NCBI GenBank assembly: GCA_900771955.1
Contig: CAAGPW010000062.1
Location: 1 to 5,335 of the forward strand
Reading direction: 5' to 3'
Length of the DNA: 5,335 nt
From: Lachnospiraceae bacterium
Lineage (GTDB): Bacteria; Bacillota; Clostridia; Lachnospirales; Lachnospiraceae
The notes below the pieces were generated by a model. That model worked only from the letters and a program-made list of their open reading frames with translations, ran no database searches and was not told the origin of the DNA. Both the position numbers and the translations under genes were made by a program. Positions 1-5,335 of the stretch are shown one piece after another. Numbering within the stretch: the stretch's first letter is position 1; each line of letters begins with the position of its first letter.

Positions 1-1
1 C

Positions 2-544
2 GTCTGGTTTGAGGATGCAGATTATGAGATTTTTAAGAAACATCAGATGACGGCGGTAACAAATCCGGCCTCCAACTTAAAACTGGCAAGTGGCATCTGC
101 CCGGTGAAGCGGTTCCTGGATGAAGGTATCAACCTTGCTATCGGTACGGACGGACCGGCGAGCAACAACTGTCTGGACATGTTCCGTGAGATGTTCCTTA
201 CAACGGCGCTTGCAAAGGTGCGTGAGCATGACGCTTCCTGTATCAGTGCCGATGAGGTGCTTTATATGGCAACGGCGGGCGGAGCAAAGGCAATGCAGCT
301 TCCGCCCTGTGACAGACTTGCCGCCGGTAAAAAGGCAGATCTTATTATGATCGATTTAAAACAGCCGAATATGCAGCCGGAAAATAATTTTATCAAAAAT
401 ATCGTGTACTCCGGCAGCAAGCAGAATGTGAAGCTTACCATGGTAGCCGGAAAAATTCTTTATGAAGATGGAAAATTTGAGATCGGCTTTGATCCGGAAG
501 AAATTTACGAAAAAGCAAATCGGATCATCCGTCGTATGAAATGA
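2..544 (+). CDS. mtaD: MTA/S-adenosylhomocysteine deaminase, C-terminal part (5' end outside window)
   Basis: This is the C-terminal 180 residues of an amidohydrolase-superfamily nucleoside deaminase. The full family is about 430 residues, so well over half lies left of the window. The reading frame is open from base 2; the ATG at 47 is internal, because conserved family sequence straddles it. Visible landmarks are NPASNLKLASG (fragment residues 21-31) and GTDGPASNN, whose Asp (fragment residue 50, bases 149-151) matches the metal-binding Asp after strand 8 in this superfamily. The GKKADLIMIDL segment follows, then the C-terminal composite-sandwich strands. The family hydrolyses the adenine amino group of S-adenosylhomocysteine, methylthioadenosine or adenosine, giving inosyl products plus ammonia, in the cytoplasm. 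The HxH metal motif and other ligands lie outside the window and cannot be checked. A Thr sits where homologues I recall have His just before NPASN. The next gene starts 7 bases after the stop. The family call is firm; the exact substrate is inferred. Confidence 0.87.
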   Translation, partial: VWFEDADYEIFKKHQMTAVTNPASNLKLASGICPVKRFLDEGINLAIGTDGPASNNCLDMFREMFLTTALAKVREHDASCISADEVLYMATAGGAKAMQLPPCDRLAAGKKADLIMIDLKQPNMQPENNFIKNIVYSGSKQNVKLTMVAGKILYEDGKFEIGFDPEEIYEKANRIIRRMK

Positions 545-551
545 GGCTCAT

Positions 552-1304
552 ATGAAAATACTATTTATACAGCATAGCTGTTTTGTTGTTGAAATTGAAA
601 ACAAAGTGCTGATCTTTGACTGGTTTGATAAAGAGCGGATCGAGGGCTATGCGTTTGGCGGTGTTCTGCCGCAGTTCTCCGGAGAAAAACAAATTTATCT
701 GTTCGCAAGCCACAAGCATCAGGATCATTTTGATCTAAATTCGCTTAAATGGACCGGAAAGTATCCGGACATGCAGTTTGTCCTTTCAAAGGACATCCGG
801 CTTGGAGATAATTATCTGGCCCGCAACGGGATATCGAAAGAAGTGAAAAAACAGATCACTTTTGTGCGGCCGCAGGCAAAATATGAGGTTGGCGGTATGG
901 AGATCACGACACTCCGCTCAACGGATGCGGGTGTTGCATTTCTGGTAAAGACGGATGGCGTCACCCTGTATCACGCCGGGGATCTGAACGACTGGAGCAT
1001 GGAAGGTGCAGGAGATCTGATCAACGGCAAAATGAAGCACGATTACAGGAGGGCAATAGGAGAACTTGACGGAACACATATAGATGCGGCGTTTGTTGTG
1101 TTAGATCCGCGTCTCGGGATTCACAGCTTTGATGGTTTTGATTATTTTATGCAGCAGGTGGATGCGGATCTGGTGTTCCCGATGCATATGTGGCGGGACT
1201 ATTCCCTGATCTCTGCCTATAAGAAAAAATCGAAAAACCTGCGCTTTACCGAGCGTATCGTTGACATCACCGGAGAGAATCAGGAATTTGATTGCATTTG
1301 TTGA
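552..1304 (+). CDS. MBL-fold metallo-hydrolase, UlaG-like (COG2220-type), substrate unknown
   Basis: A complete 250-residue metallo-beta-lactamase-fold protein. The N-terminal strands (KILFIQHSCFVVEIE) lead to FDWF at 22-25 and the signature SHKHQDHFD, giving H54, H56, D58 and H59. A second-half HAGDLNDW motif supplies D144, and PMHMW near the C-terminus supplies H212. The fold's usual third histidine, expected near residues 121-126, is absent; LRSTDAGVAF stands there. DPRLG (185-189) and the HAGDLN form suggest a distinct subgroup found in Clostridia. No signal peptide or membrane segment is seen, so the protein is probably cytoplasmic. The ATG at 552 is preceded by GAGG at 543-546, overlapping the stop of the deaminase gene, so the two are probably co-transcribed. 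A role linked to nucleoside or SAH metabolism can only be guessed from this pairing. The fold call is firm; the function is not known. Confidence 0.85.
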   Translation: MKILFIQHSCFVVEIENKVLIFDWFDKERIEGYAFGGVLPQFSGEKQIYLFASHKHQDHFDLNSLKWTGKYPDMQFVLSKDIRLGDNYLARNGISKEVKKQITFVRPQAKYEVGGMEITTLRSTDAGVAFLVKTDGVTLYHAGDLNDWSMEGAGDLINGKMKHDYRRAIGELDGTHIDAAFVVLDPRLGIHSFDGFDYFMQQVDADLVFPMHMWRDYSLISAYKKKSKNLRFTERIVDITGENQEFDCIC

Positions 1305-1329
1305 AAAATTTCTGAAATTGGAATATAAT
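1301..1329 (+). promoter_or_regulatory. Sigma-A promoter for the small membrane protein gene and alaS
   Basis: TTGAAA (1301-1306) and TATAAT (1324-1329) are separated by exactly 17 bases, matching 11 of 12 consensus positions. The -35 box overlaps the TGA stop of the MBL-fold gene. The start of transcription is expected near 1335-1337. It would drive the small membrane gene and alaS. The call comes from motif matching only. Confidence 0.72.
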
Positions 1330-1336
1330 AAGTAGC

Positions 1337-1359
1337 AAAAGTCCGCACCGCGGATTTTT
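1337..1359 (+). terminator. Intrinsic terminator after the mtaD-MBL operon
   Basis: AAAAGTCCGC (1337-1346), loop ACC, then GCGGATTTTT (1350-1359) can form a 10-bp stem with one G-T pair, GC-rich at the top and ending in five T. It lies 32 bases after the MBL-fold stop. The A-run on the left arm means it could also act on the opposite strand. It also falls at the predicted 5' end of the next transcript, so it may act as a 5'-terminal stem there. Confidence 0.65.
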
Positions 1360-1380
1360 CTATGGGCGAGAAGGAAAAAC

Positions 1381-1386
1381 AGGAGG
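1381..1386 (+). promoter_or_regulatory. Strong ribosome binding site of the small membrane gene
   Basis: A perfect AGGAGG lies 4 bases before GTG 1391 and 7 bases before the in-frame GTG at 1394. This site is the main reason for believing the short GTG-started gene. The 7-base spacing slightly favours the second GTG, which would make the product 47 residues. Confidence 0.75.
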
Positions 1387-1390
1387 TATT

Positions 1391-1537
1391 GTGGTGACAT
1401 TTTTCGGGTATTTTTTACAATACGTTATCATCATGATCATACTTGCGGCAGTTGGGATTGCCGGTGTCTTAGCCGGAAAGAATCTGCGGGAATACAGGAA
1501 TGCGAAGCAGATACCTGCCGGACGGGATGAGAAATAG
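1391..1537 (+). CDS. Small single-pass membrane protein upstream of alaS (48 aa, GTG start)
   Basis: A short open frame begins with tandem GTG codons (1391 and 1394) behind a perfect AGGAGG and ends at TAG 1535-1537. The product is 47 or 48 residues. Residues 3-11 are aromatic-rich and uncharged (TFFGYFLQY). A hydrophobic helix of about 20 residues follows (VIIMIILAAVGIAGVLAG, 12-29), then a basic tail (KNLREYRNAK, 30-39) and a charged end. The positive-inside rule puts the tail in the cytoplasm and the N-terminus outside. It lies between a good promoter and alaS, with 21 bases to the alaS start, so the two probably share a transcript. I do not recognise a characterised function. Very short membrane proteins of this shape are common in Lachnospiraceae and their automatic names are unreliable. 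The ribosome site, membrane-helix composition and tight fit between promoter and alaS argue that it is real. Its six alanine codons do not suffice to call it a leader peptide. Confidence 0.7.
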   Translation: MVTFFGYFLQYVIIMIILAAVGIAGVLAGKNLREYRNAKQIPAGRDEK

Positions 1538-1544
1538 ATTTTTT

Positions 1545-1549
1545 GGAGG
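1545..1549 (+). promoter_or_regulatory. alaS ribosome binding site, decides the GTG start
   Basis: GGAGG lies 9 bases before GTG 1559. The nearby TTG triplets at 1554 and 1557 are out of frame. The next in-frame Met is residue 13, inside the conserved N-terminal helix, so the GTG start is the only one giving a full family N-terminus. Confidence 0.75.
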
Positions 1550-1558
1550 AAAGTTGTT

Positions 1559-4219
1559 GTGAAACAGAAATATGGAGTAAACGAACTGCGCCGGATGTAT
1601 CTGGAATTTTTTGAAAGTAAGGGACATCTGGCAATGAAGAGCTTTTCATTGGTACCGCATAATGATAACAGCTTATTGCTCATTAATGCGGGTATGGCAC
1701 CGTTAAAACCTTATTTTACCGGACAGGAGATTCCGCCACGCAGAAGAGTGACCACCTGTCAGAAGTGTGTCCGTACCGGAGATATTGAAAATGTAGGTAA
1801 GACAGCAAGACATCTTACATTCTTTGAAATGCTTGGAAATTTCTCTTTTGGAGATTACTTTAAACATGAAGCGATTGCATGGTCCTGGGAATTTCTGACA
1901 AAGGTACTTGGCCTTGAGGAGGACAGGCTTTATCCGTCCATTTACGGAGAAGATGATGAGGCATTTGACATCTGGACGAAGGAGATCGGCGTTCCGGCTG
2001 ACCGCATCACACGTTTCTACCGTGATCCGGAAACCGGAGAATGCGATAACTTCTGGGAGCATGGCGCAGGTCCGTGTGGTCCGTGCTCCGAGATCTATTA
2101 TGACCGTGGAGAAAAATATGGCTGTGGCAGCCCGGACTGCAAGGTAGGCTGTGACTGTGACCGTTTTATGGAGATCTGGAATAACGTATTTACCCAGTTT
2201 GAGGGTGATGGAAAGGGCGGTTACGAGGAACTTTCCCAGAAAAATATCGATACCGGAATGGGCTTGGAGCGTCTTGCAGTTGTTATGCAGGATGTGGACT
2301 GTGTATTTGATATTGATACAATGAAAGCGATCCGTGACAAGGTCTGTGAGCTTTCCGGCAAAAAATATCAGGTAGATGCGTTAGATGATGTCTCCATCCG
2401 TCTGATCACGGATCATATCCGTTCCGCCACATTCATGGTATCCGACGGAATCATGCCGTCCAACGAAGGCAGAGGCTACGTTTTGAGAAGACTGATCCGC
2501 CGTGCTGCACGTCATGGAAAGATGCTTGGCATCAAGGGAGCATTCCTTGCAGATTTATGTGCAACAGTTATTCATGAGAGCAAGGACGGATATCCGGAGC
2601 TCGAAGAAAAGAAAGATTTCATTTTCAAGGTTCTGACACAGGAAGAAGAAAAGTTTGCAAAGACCATCGACCAGGGACTTGCGATCCTTTCCGATATGCA
2701 AAAGGAAATGGAAGCAAAGGGCGAGAAAGTGCTCTCCGGTGAAAATGCATTCAAGCTTTACGATACATACGGTTTCCCGGTTGACCTGACAGAAGAGATT
2801 CTGGAGGAGAAGGGATTTTCCGTAGATGAGGATGGATTTAAAAAGGCGATGGAGGTTCAGCGTGACAAGGCGAGAAAAGCCCGCAAGGTGACAAACTACA
2901 TGGGCGCTGATGTGACGGTATATGAATCTATCGATTCCGCCATCACGACTGAATTTGTCGGTTATGACAAGCTGATGTGCAAGTCAAAAATCACAGTAAT
3001 GACCACAGAGACAGAGATTACCGAAGCTTTGAGCGACGGAGATGTCGGTACTGTGATCGTTGAGCAGACCCCGTTTTATGCTACCATGGGCGGACAGCAG
3101 GGTGACAAGGGTATCATCCGTACGGCGACCGGTGAGTTTAAGGTAGAGGATACGGTAAAACTGCTCGGCGGAAAAGTCGGTCATATCGGAAAGATGTTAA
3201 ACGGCATGATGAAGACCGGGGATGAAGCGGAGCTTTTGGTAGATGAAGCACTCCGTATTGCTACCTGCAAGAACCATTCCGCAACGCATCTGCTTCAGAA
3301 AGCACTCCGTGAAGTTCTTGGAACGCACGTAGAGCAGGCAGGCTCCTATCAGGACGGTGAGCGTACGCGTTTTGACTTCACACATTTTCAGGCAATGACA
3401 CCGGATGAACTCGCGAGAGTCGAAAAGATCGTGAATGAAAAGATCGCGGAAAAACTGCCGGTACGCACTGATATCATGTCTGTTGAGGACGCAAAAAAGA
3501 CAGGTGCGATGGCGCTGTTCGGTGAGAAATACGGCGAGAAGGTACGTGTTGTATCCATGGGCGAATTCTCAAAGGAATTCTGTGGTGGTACGCATGTGGC
3601 AAATACCGGAGATATCACAGTCTTTAAGATCATTTCCGAGAGCGGTGTCGCAGCAGGTGTGCGCCGTATCGAGGCACTGACCGGAGACAATGTATTTGCA
3701 TATTATAAGGCAATGGAAGATGAATTAAACAGGGCTTCCCAGATCGTAAAATCCACACCGGCAAATCTGACAGAACGTTTAGAGCATCTGATGGCAGAAG
3801 TAAAGGAATTGCAGAGTGAAAACGAGTCCTTAAAGAGCAAGGCTGCCAGAGAGGCACTTGGCGACGTTATGGATCAGGTCGTTGAAGTAAAGGGAATCAA
3901 GCTCCTTGCAGCGGAGGCAGATGGCGTTGATATGAACGGTCTGCGTGATCTCGGCGACCAGCTCAAAGAAAAGCTGGGCGAGGGTGTGATCGTGCTTGCA
4001 TCTGAAAAGGATGGCAAGGTAAATCTGGTCGCAATGGCAACCGATGCAGCGATGAAGCAGGGCGCACATGCCGGAAATCTGATCAAGGGCATTGCGGCAC
4101 TTGTTGGCGGTGGCGGCGGTGGACGTCCGAATATGGCACAGGCAGGAGGTAAGAATCCGGCCGGTATCAAGGATGCGCTTGCAGAGGCAAAACAGGTATT
4201 GGAGCAGCAGGTGAAATAA
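1559..4219 (+). CDS. alaS: Alanyl-tRNA synthetase, complete
   Basis: A full-length 886-residue class II synthetase (E. coli AlaRS is 876) that charges tRNA-Ala with alanine in the cytoplasm. The catalytic core is at the N-terminus: INAGMAPLKPYF near motif 1 (42-53), the motif 2 region with R72 and TARHLTFFEMLGNFSFGDY (82-100), and motif 3 DTGMGLERLA (231-240, with R238). The helical tRNA-recognition domain follows (SNEGRGYVLRRLIRRAA, 301-317). The editing domain has intact zinc/active-site motifs HSATH (H573, H577) and CGGTH (C675, H679), so clearance of mischarged Ser/Gly should work. A helical linker (about 715-765) precedes the C-terminal DHHA1/C-Ala domain, with six glycines at 850-855. 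Motif 2 lacks the short insert of the E. coli enzyme, as in Firmicutes. A cysteine cluster (C189, C194, C198, C200, near C173 and C176) lies in the catalytic domain. The start is GTG. No T-box leader is present. It is probably co-transcribed with the small membrane gene upstream. Confidence 0.98.
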   Translation: MKQKYGVNELRRMYLEFFESKGHLAMKSFSLVPHNDNSLLLINAGMAPLKPYFTGQEIPPRRRVTTCQKCVRTGDIENVGKTARHLTFFEMLGNFSFGDYFKHEAIAWSWEFLTKVLGLEEDRLYPSIYGEDDEAFDIWTKEIGVPADRITRFYRDPETGECDNFWEHGAGPCGPCSEIYYDRGEKYGCGSPDCKVGCDCDRFMEIWNNVFTQFEGDGKGGYEELSQKNIDTGMGLERLAVVMQDVDCVFDIDTMKAIRDKVCELSGKKYQVDALDDVSIRLITDHIRSATFMVSDGIMPSNEGRGYVLRRLIRRAARHGKMLGIKGAFLADLCATVIHESKDGYPELEEKKDFIFKVLTQEEEKFAKTIDQGLAILSDMQKEMEAKGEKVLSGENAFKLYDTYGFPVDLTEEILEEKGFSVDEDGFKKAMEVQRDKARKARKVTNYMGADVTVYESIDSAITTEFVGYDKLMCKSKITVMTTETEITEALSDGDVGTVIVEQTPFYATMGGQQGDKGIIRTATGEFKVEDTVKLLGGKVGHIGKMLNGMMKTGDEAELLVDEALRIATCKNHSATHLLQKALREVLGTHVEQAGSYQDGERTRFDFTHFQAMTPDELARVEKIVNEKIAEKLPVRTDIMSVEDAKKTGAMALFGEKYGEKVRVVSMGEFSKEFCGGTHVANTGDITVFKIISESGVAAGVRRIEALTGDNVFAYYKAMEDELNRASQIVKSTPANLTERLEHLMAEVKELQSENESLKSKAAREALGDVMDQVVEVKGIKLLAAEADGVDMNGLRDLGDQLKEKLGEGVIVLASEKDGKVNLVAMATDAAMKQGAHAGNLIKGIAALVGGGGGGRPNMAQAGGKNPAGIKDALAEAKQVLEQQVK

Positions 4220-4234
4220 TTATTGCATGTTTTG

Positions 4235-4283
4235 TATATTTTTTCAGAAAAATAGTTGACGAATGGAAATTTTCTGTTATAAT
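4235..4283 (+). promoter_or_regulatory. Strong rpsU promoter with UP-like element and extended -10
   Basis: TTGACG (4256-4261) and TATAAT (4278-4283) are 16 bases apart. TG at 4275-4276, one base before the -10 box, makes an extended -10. The 21 bases upstream (4235-4255) are almost pure A/T with T- and A-runs, like an UP element. Transcription should start near 4290, leaving a leader of about 73 bases. This strength fits a ribosomal protein gene. No GC-rich terminator for alaS is seen in the spacer, so alaS transcripts may read into rpsU. Confidence 0.78.
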
Positions 4284-4307
4284 ATCTAATAGTGCAATTA
4301 AATATTA

Positions 4308-4345
4308 CCCAAACAGTTGAATATGCACAATACGCAACTGGAGGG
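4308..4345 (+). promoter_or_regulatory. Hairpin in the rpsU leader, possible translational control element
   Basis: CAGTTG (4314-4319) pairs perfectly with CAACTG (4335-4340). Inside, TAT (4322-4324) can pair with ATA (4330-4332) across a 2x2 internal loop. Outside, CCC (4308-4310) can pair with GGG (4343-4345) in the purine-rich GGAGGGAGG run. That run is Shine-Dalgarno-like but its nearest GGAGG lies 14 bases from the ATG. A regulatory role is inference; the pairing is visible. Confidence 0.4.
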
Positions 4346-4350
4346 AGGTT

Positions 4351-4355
4351 AGGTG
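4351..4355 (+). promoter_or_regulatory. rpsU ribosome binding site
   Basis: AGGTG lies 7 bases before ATG 4363 and matches part of the anti-Shine-Dalgarno complement AGGAGGTG. An upstream GGAGGGAGG run (4340-4348) is stronger in sequence but too far for ideal spacing, so the leader has two candidate ribosome contact sites. Confidence 0.55.
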
Positions 4356-4362
4356 TGAGACT

Positions 4363-4539
4363 ATGTCAAATGTTATCGTAAAAGAGAACGAGACGTTAGA
4401 TAGCGCTTTACGCAGATTCAAAAGAAACTGCGCTAAGGCTGGTATCCAGCAGGAAATCCGTAAGAGAGAACATTACGAGAAACCAAGCGTTCGTCGTAAG
4501 AAAAAATCGGAAGCTGCAAGAAAGCGTAAATATAACTAA
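4363..4539 (+). CDS. rpsU: 30S ribosomal protein S21 (bS21)
   Basis: A complete 58-residue S21, the usual length in Firmicutes. It is a small basic protein of the 30S platform, near the anti-Shine-Dalgarno end of 16S rRNA, and takes part in translation initiation. Recognisable parts are the N-terminal VIVKENETLDSALRRFKR (4-21), the central CAKAGIQQEIRKREHYEKPSVRRKKK region and a strongly basic C-terminal helix ending in RKRKYN. The ATG at 4363 gives the expected N-terminus (MSNVIVKENE). It has its own strong promoter and an intrinsic terminator immediately after it, so it is probably mainly monocistronic. In many Firmicutes rpsU is followed by a yqeY-type gene; here an MTA/SAH nucleosidase follows instead. 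Confidence 0.97.
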   Translation: MSNVIVKENETLDSALRRFKRNCAKAGIQQEIRKREHYEKPSVRRKKKSEAARKRKYN

Positions 4540-4546
4540 TTGTGTG

Positions 4547-4579
4547 AAAGAAGCTGTCACTTTTGTGACAGCTTTCTTT
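4547..4579 (+). terminator. Intrinsic terminator after rpsU
   Basis: AAGCTGTCAC (4551-4560) and GTGACAGCTT (4565-4574) form a perfect 10-bp stem with a TTTT loop. The stem can extend through AAAG and CTTT (4547-4550 with 4576-4579) past a single bulged T. The T-tract is short and broken (TTTCTTTGG), so some read-through into mtnN is plausible. Confidence 0.85.
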
Positions 4580-4601
4580 GGGTCACAGGATGAAAGAGAG
4601 T

Positions 4602-4605
4602 GAGG
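4602..4605 (+). promoter_or_regulatory. mtnN ribosome binding site, decides between two ATG starts
   Basis: GAGG lies 8 bases before ATG 4614. The in-frame ATG at 4590 would add eight residues (MKESEEKI) and has only a weak AGG right against it. The 4614 start gives MKKIGIIGAM, the normal family N-terminus. Confidence 0.7.
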
Positions 4606-4613
4606 AAAAAATC

Positions 4614-5335
4614 ATGAAAAAAATCGGAATTATCGGGGCCATGGAGCTTGAAGTAGAGACTTTAAAGTCCAAAATGGATGTGAAGAAAACAGCTAAAAAG
4701 GCAGGCATGGAGTTTTTTGAGGGAAAATTAAATGGTGTGGATGCCGTGATCGTAAGAAGCGGTATCGGAAAAGTAAATGCAGGCATCTGTACACAGATCC
4801 TGGTGGATCTGTTTGATGTTACCCATATTATCAATACCGGTGTGGCAGGATCTCTCGATGCGGATATCGATATCGGAGATATCGTGGTATCGACCGATGT
4901 ATGCCAGCATGATATGGATGTGACGGTTATGGGATATAAGCCGGGAGAGATCCCGCAGCTTGGAACCTTGAGTTTCCCGGCAGATGAGAAGATGGCAGCT
5001 CTTGCAAAGAGCGTGTGCGAGAAGGTAAACACCGGGATCAAAGTATTTTCCGGCAGAATTGTAAGTGGAGACCAGTTCATCTGTGACAAGGCAGTAAAGG
5101 ATAAGATTATTTCCAATTTCCATGCACTCTGCACAGAGATGGAGGGCGCAGCGATCGGACAGGTAGCCTATTTAAATCAGGTTCCGTTTGTAATTTTGCG
5201 TGCGATTTCCGACAAGGCAGACAATTCAGCTGAGATGGATTACCCGGCATTTGAACGGGAAGCGGCAAAGCACTGTGCAAAGCTGGTGGAAGAATTTCCG
5301 GACAGTGAGCTGCTGCTGAATCTCAGCTCCGGCAC
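4614..5335 (+). CDS. mtnN: 5'-methylthioadenosine/S-adenosylhomocysteine nucleosidase (3' end outside window)
   Basis: The first 240 residues of an MTA/SAH nucleosidase (MTAN/Pfs), open at the right edge. It cleaves the N-glycosidic bond of methylthioadenosine and S-adenosylhomocysteine, releasing adenine plus methylthioribose or S-ribosylhomocysteine. This feeds methionine salvage and, where LuxS is present, AI-2 synthesis. The N-terminal strand IGIIGAMELEVETL carries E13, matching E. coli catalytic E12. The family motifs RSGIGKVNAG (48-57), NTGVAGS (74-80) and SGDQF (151-155) follow. TEMEGAA holds M176 and E177 (E. coli M173/E174), and RAISD holds D200 (catalytic D197). All key residues are present. 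E. coli MTAN is 232 residues; this frame continues past the normal final helix (KHCAKLVEEF) with at least ten extra residues and no stop in view. No promoter is visible in the 34 bases between the rpsU terminator and this gene. It probably depends on read-through or a promoter I did not recognise. Confidence 0.95.
   Translation, partial: MKKIGIIGAMELEVETLKSKMDVKKTAKKAGMEFFEGKLNGVDAVIVRSGIGKVNAGICTQILVDLFDVTHIINTGVAGSLDADIDIGDIVVSTDVCQHDMDVTVMGYKPGEIPQLGTLSFPADEKMAALAKSVCEKVNTGIKVFSGRIVSGDQFICDKAVKDKIISNFHALCTEMEGAAIGQVAYLNQVPFVILRAISDKADNSAEMDYPAFEREAAKHCAKLVEEFPDSELLLNLSSG

Noticed and set aside
120..350. Plus-strand 76-codon frame overlapping the deaminase gene.
   Set aside because: It is an off-frame, Arg/Cys-rich translation inside conserved deaminase coding sequence.
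1305..1360. Possible T-box leader for alaS, because CACCGCGG resembles part of the T-box antiterminator sequence.
   Set aside because: Only about 30 bases separate the MBL-fold stop from the hairpin, leaving no room for a stem I and specifier loop, and the full TGGnACCGCG motif is not present. A simple hairpin terminator explains the sequence.
1391..1537. Small gene as an alanine-sensing leader peptide controlling alaS by attenuation.
   Set aside because: The six Ala codons are spread through a normal-looking membrane helix and tail, and the 21 bases between it and alaS hold no terminator or alternative stem.
1703..2062. Minus-strand open frame (119 codons) under alaS.
   Set aside because: It is a shadow of the highly conserved AlaRS catalytic domain and shows no recognisable protein family. 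Other opposite-strand and off-frame openings in alaS were rejected for the same reason.
4237..4254. TATTTTT/AAAAATA inverted repeat as an alaS terminator.
   Set aside because: The stem is entirely A-T with no GC core and no following T-tract. It is better read as the AT-rich upstream element of the rpsU promoter.
4583..5134. Long minus-strand open frame (183 codons) antisense to mtnN.
   Set aside because: It lies wholly under a well-supported gene with all catalytic residues, and its translation is low-complexity, Ser/Ile/Pro-rich shadow sequence with no recognisable motif.

Overview
This window is an ordinary piece of a Clostridia (Firmicutes) chromosome, most likely from a Lachnospiraceae gut anaerobe of the Roseburia/Blautia/Coprococcus type. 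The evidence is moderate GC content, strong AGGAGG-type ribosome binding sites, a 58-residue S21, a Firmicutes-type alanyl-tRNA synthetase and sigma-70/sigma-A consensus promoters. The family placement is an inference from overall character, not from a search. All genes lie on the + strand, and the long minus-strand frames are shadows of them.

Layout: (1) 2-544, the C-terminal part of an MTA/S-adenosylhomocysteine deaminase (MtaD-like amidohydrolase), cut by the left edge. (2) 552-1304, a 250-residue metallo-beta-lactamase-fold hydrolase of unknown substrate, 7 bases downstream and translationally close. (3) 1301-1359, a near-consensus promoter overlapping the stop of gene 2, followed at once by a compact terminator-like hairpin. 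(4) 1391-1537, a GTG-started 48-residue single-pass membrane protein that is easy to miss. (5) 1559-4219, complete alaS, 21 bases after the small gene and probably in its operon. (6) 4220-4362, a spacer with a strong promoter (AT-rich upstream element, TTGACG, extended -10) and a structured leader. (7) 4363-4539, rpsU. (8) 4547-4579, an intrinsic terminator. (9) 4614 to the right edge, an MTA/SAH nucleosidase (mtnN) whose stop lies outside the window. No stretch longer than 150 bases lacks a gene.

Functional theme: alaS and rpsU are translation housekeeping genes. The two flanking enzymes both act on S-adenosylhomocysteine and methylthioadenosine, by-products of SAM use: one deaminates them and the other cleaves the N-glycosidic bond. 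No mobile element, phage gene, CRISPR array, tRNA or rRNA was seen. I found no convincing undescribed multi-gene system. The points most worth a second look are the tiny membrane protein ahead of alaS, the promoter/hairpin collision at 1301-1359, the rpsU leader hairpin, and the double set of SAH/MTA-processing enzymes.
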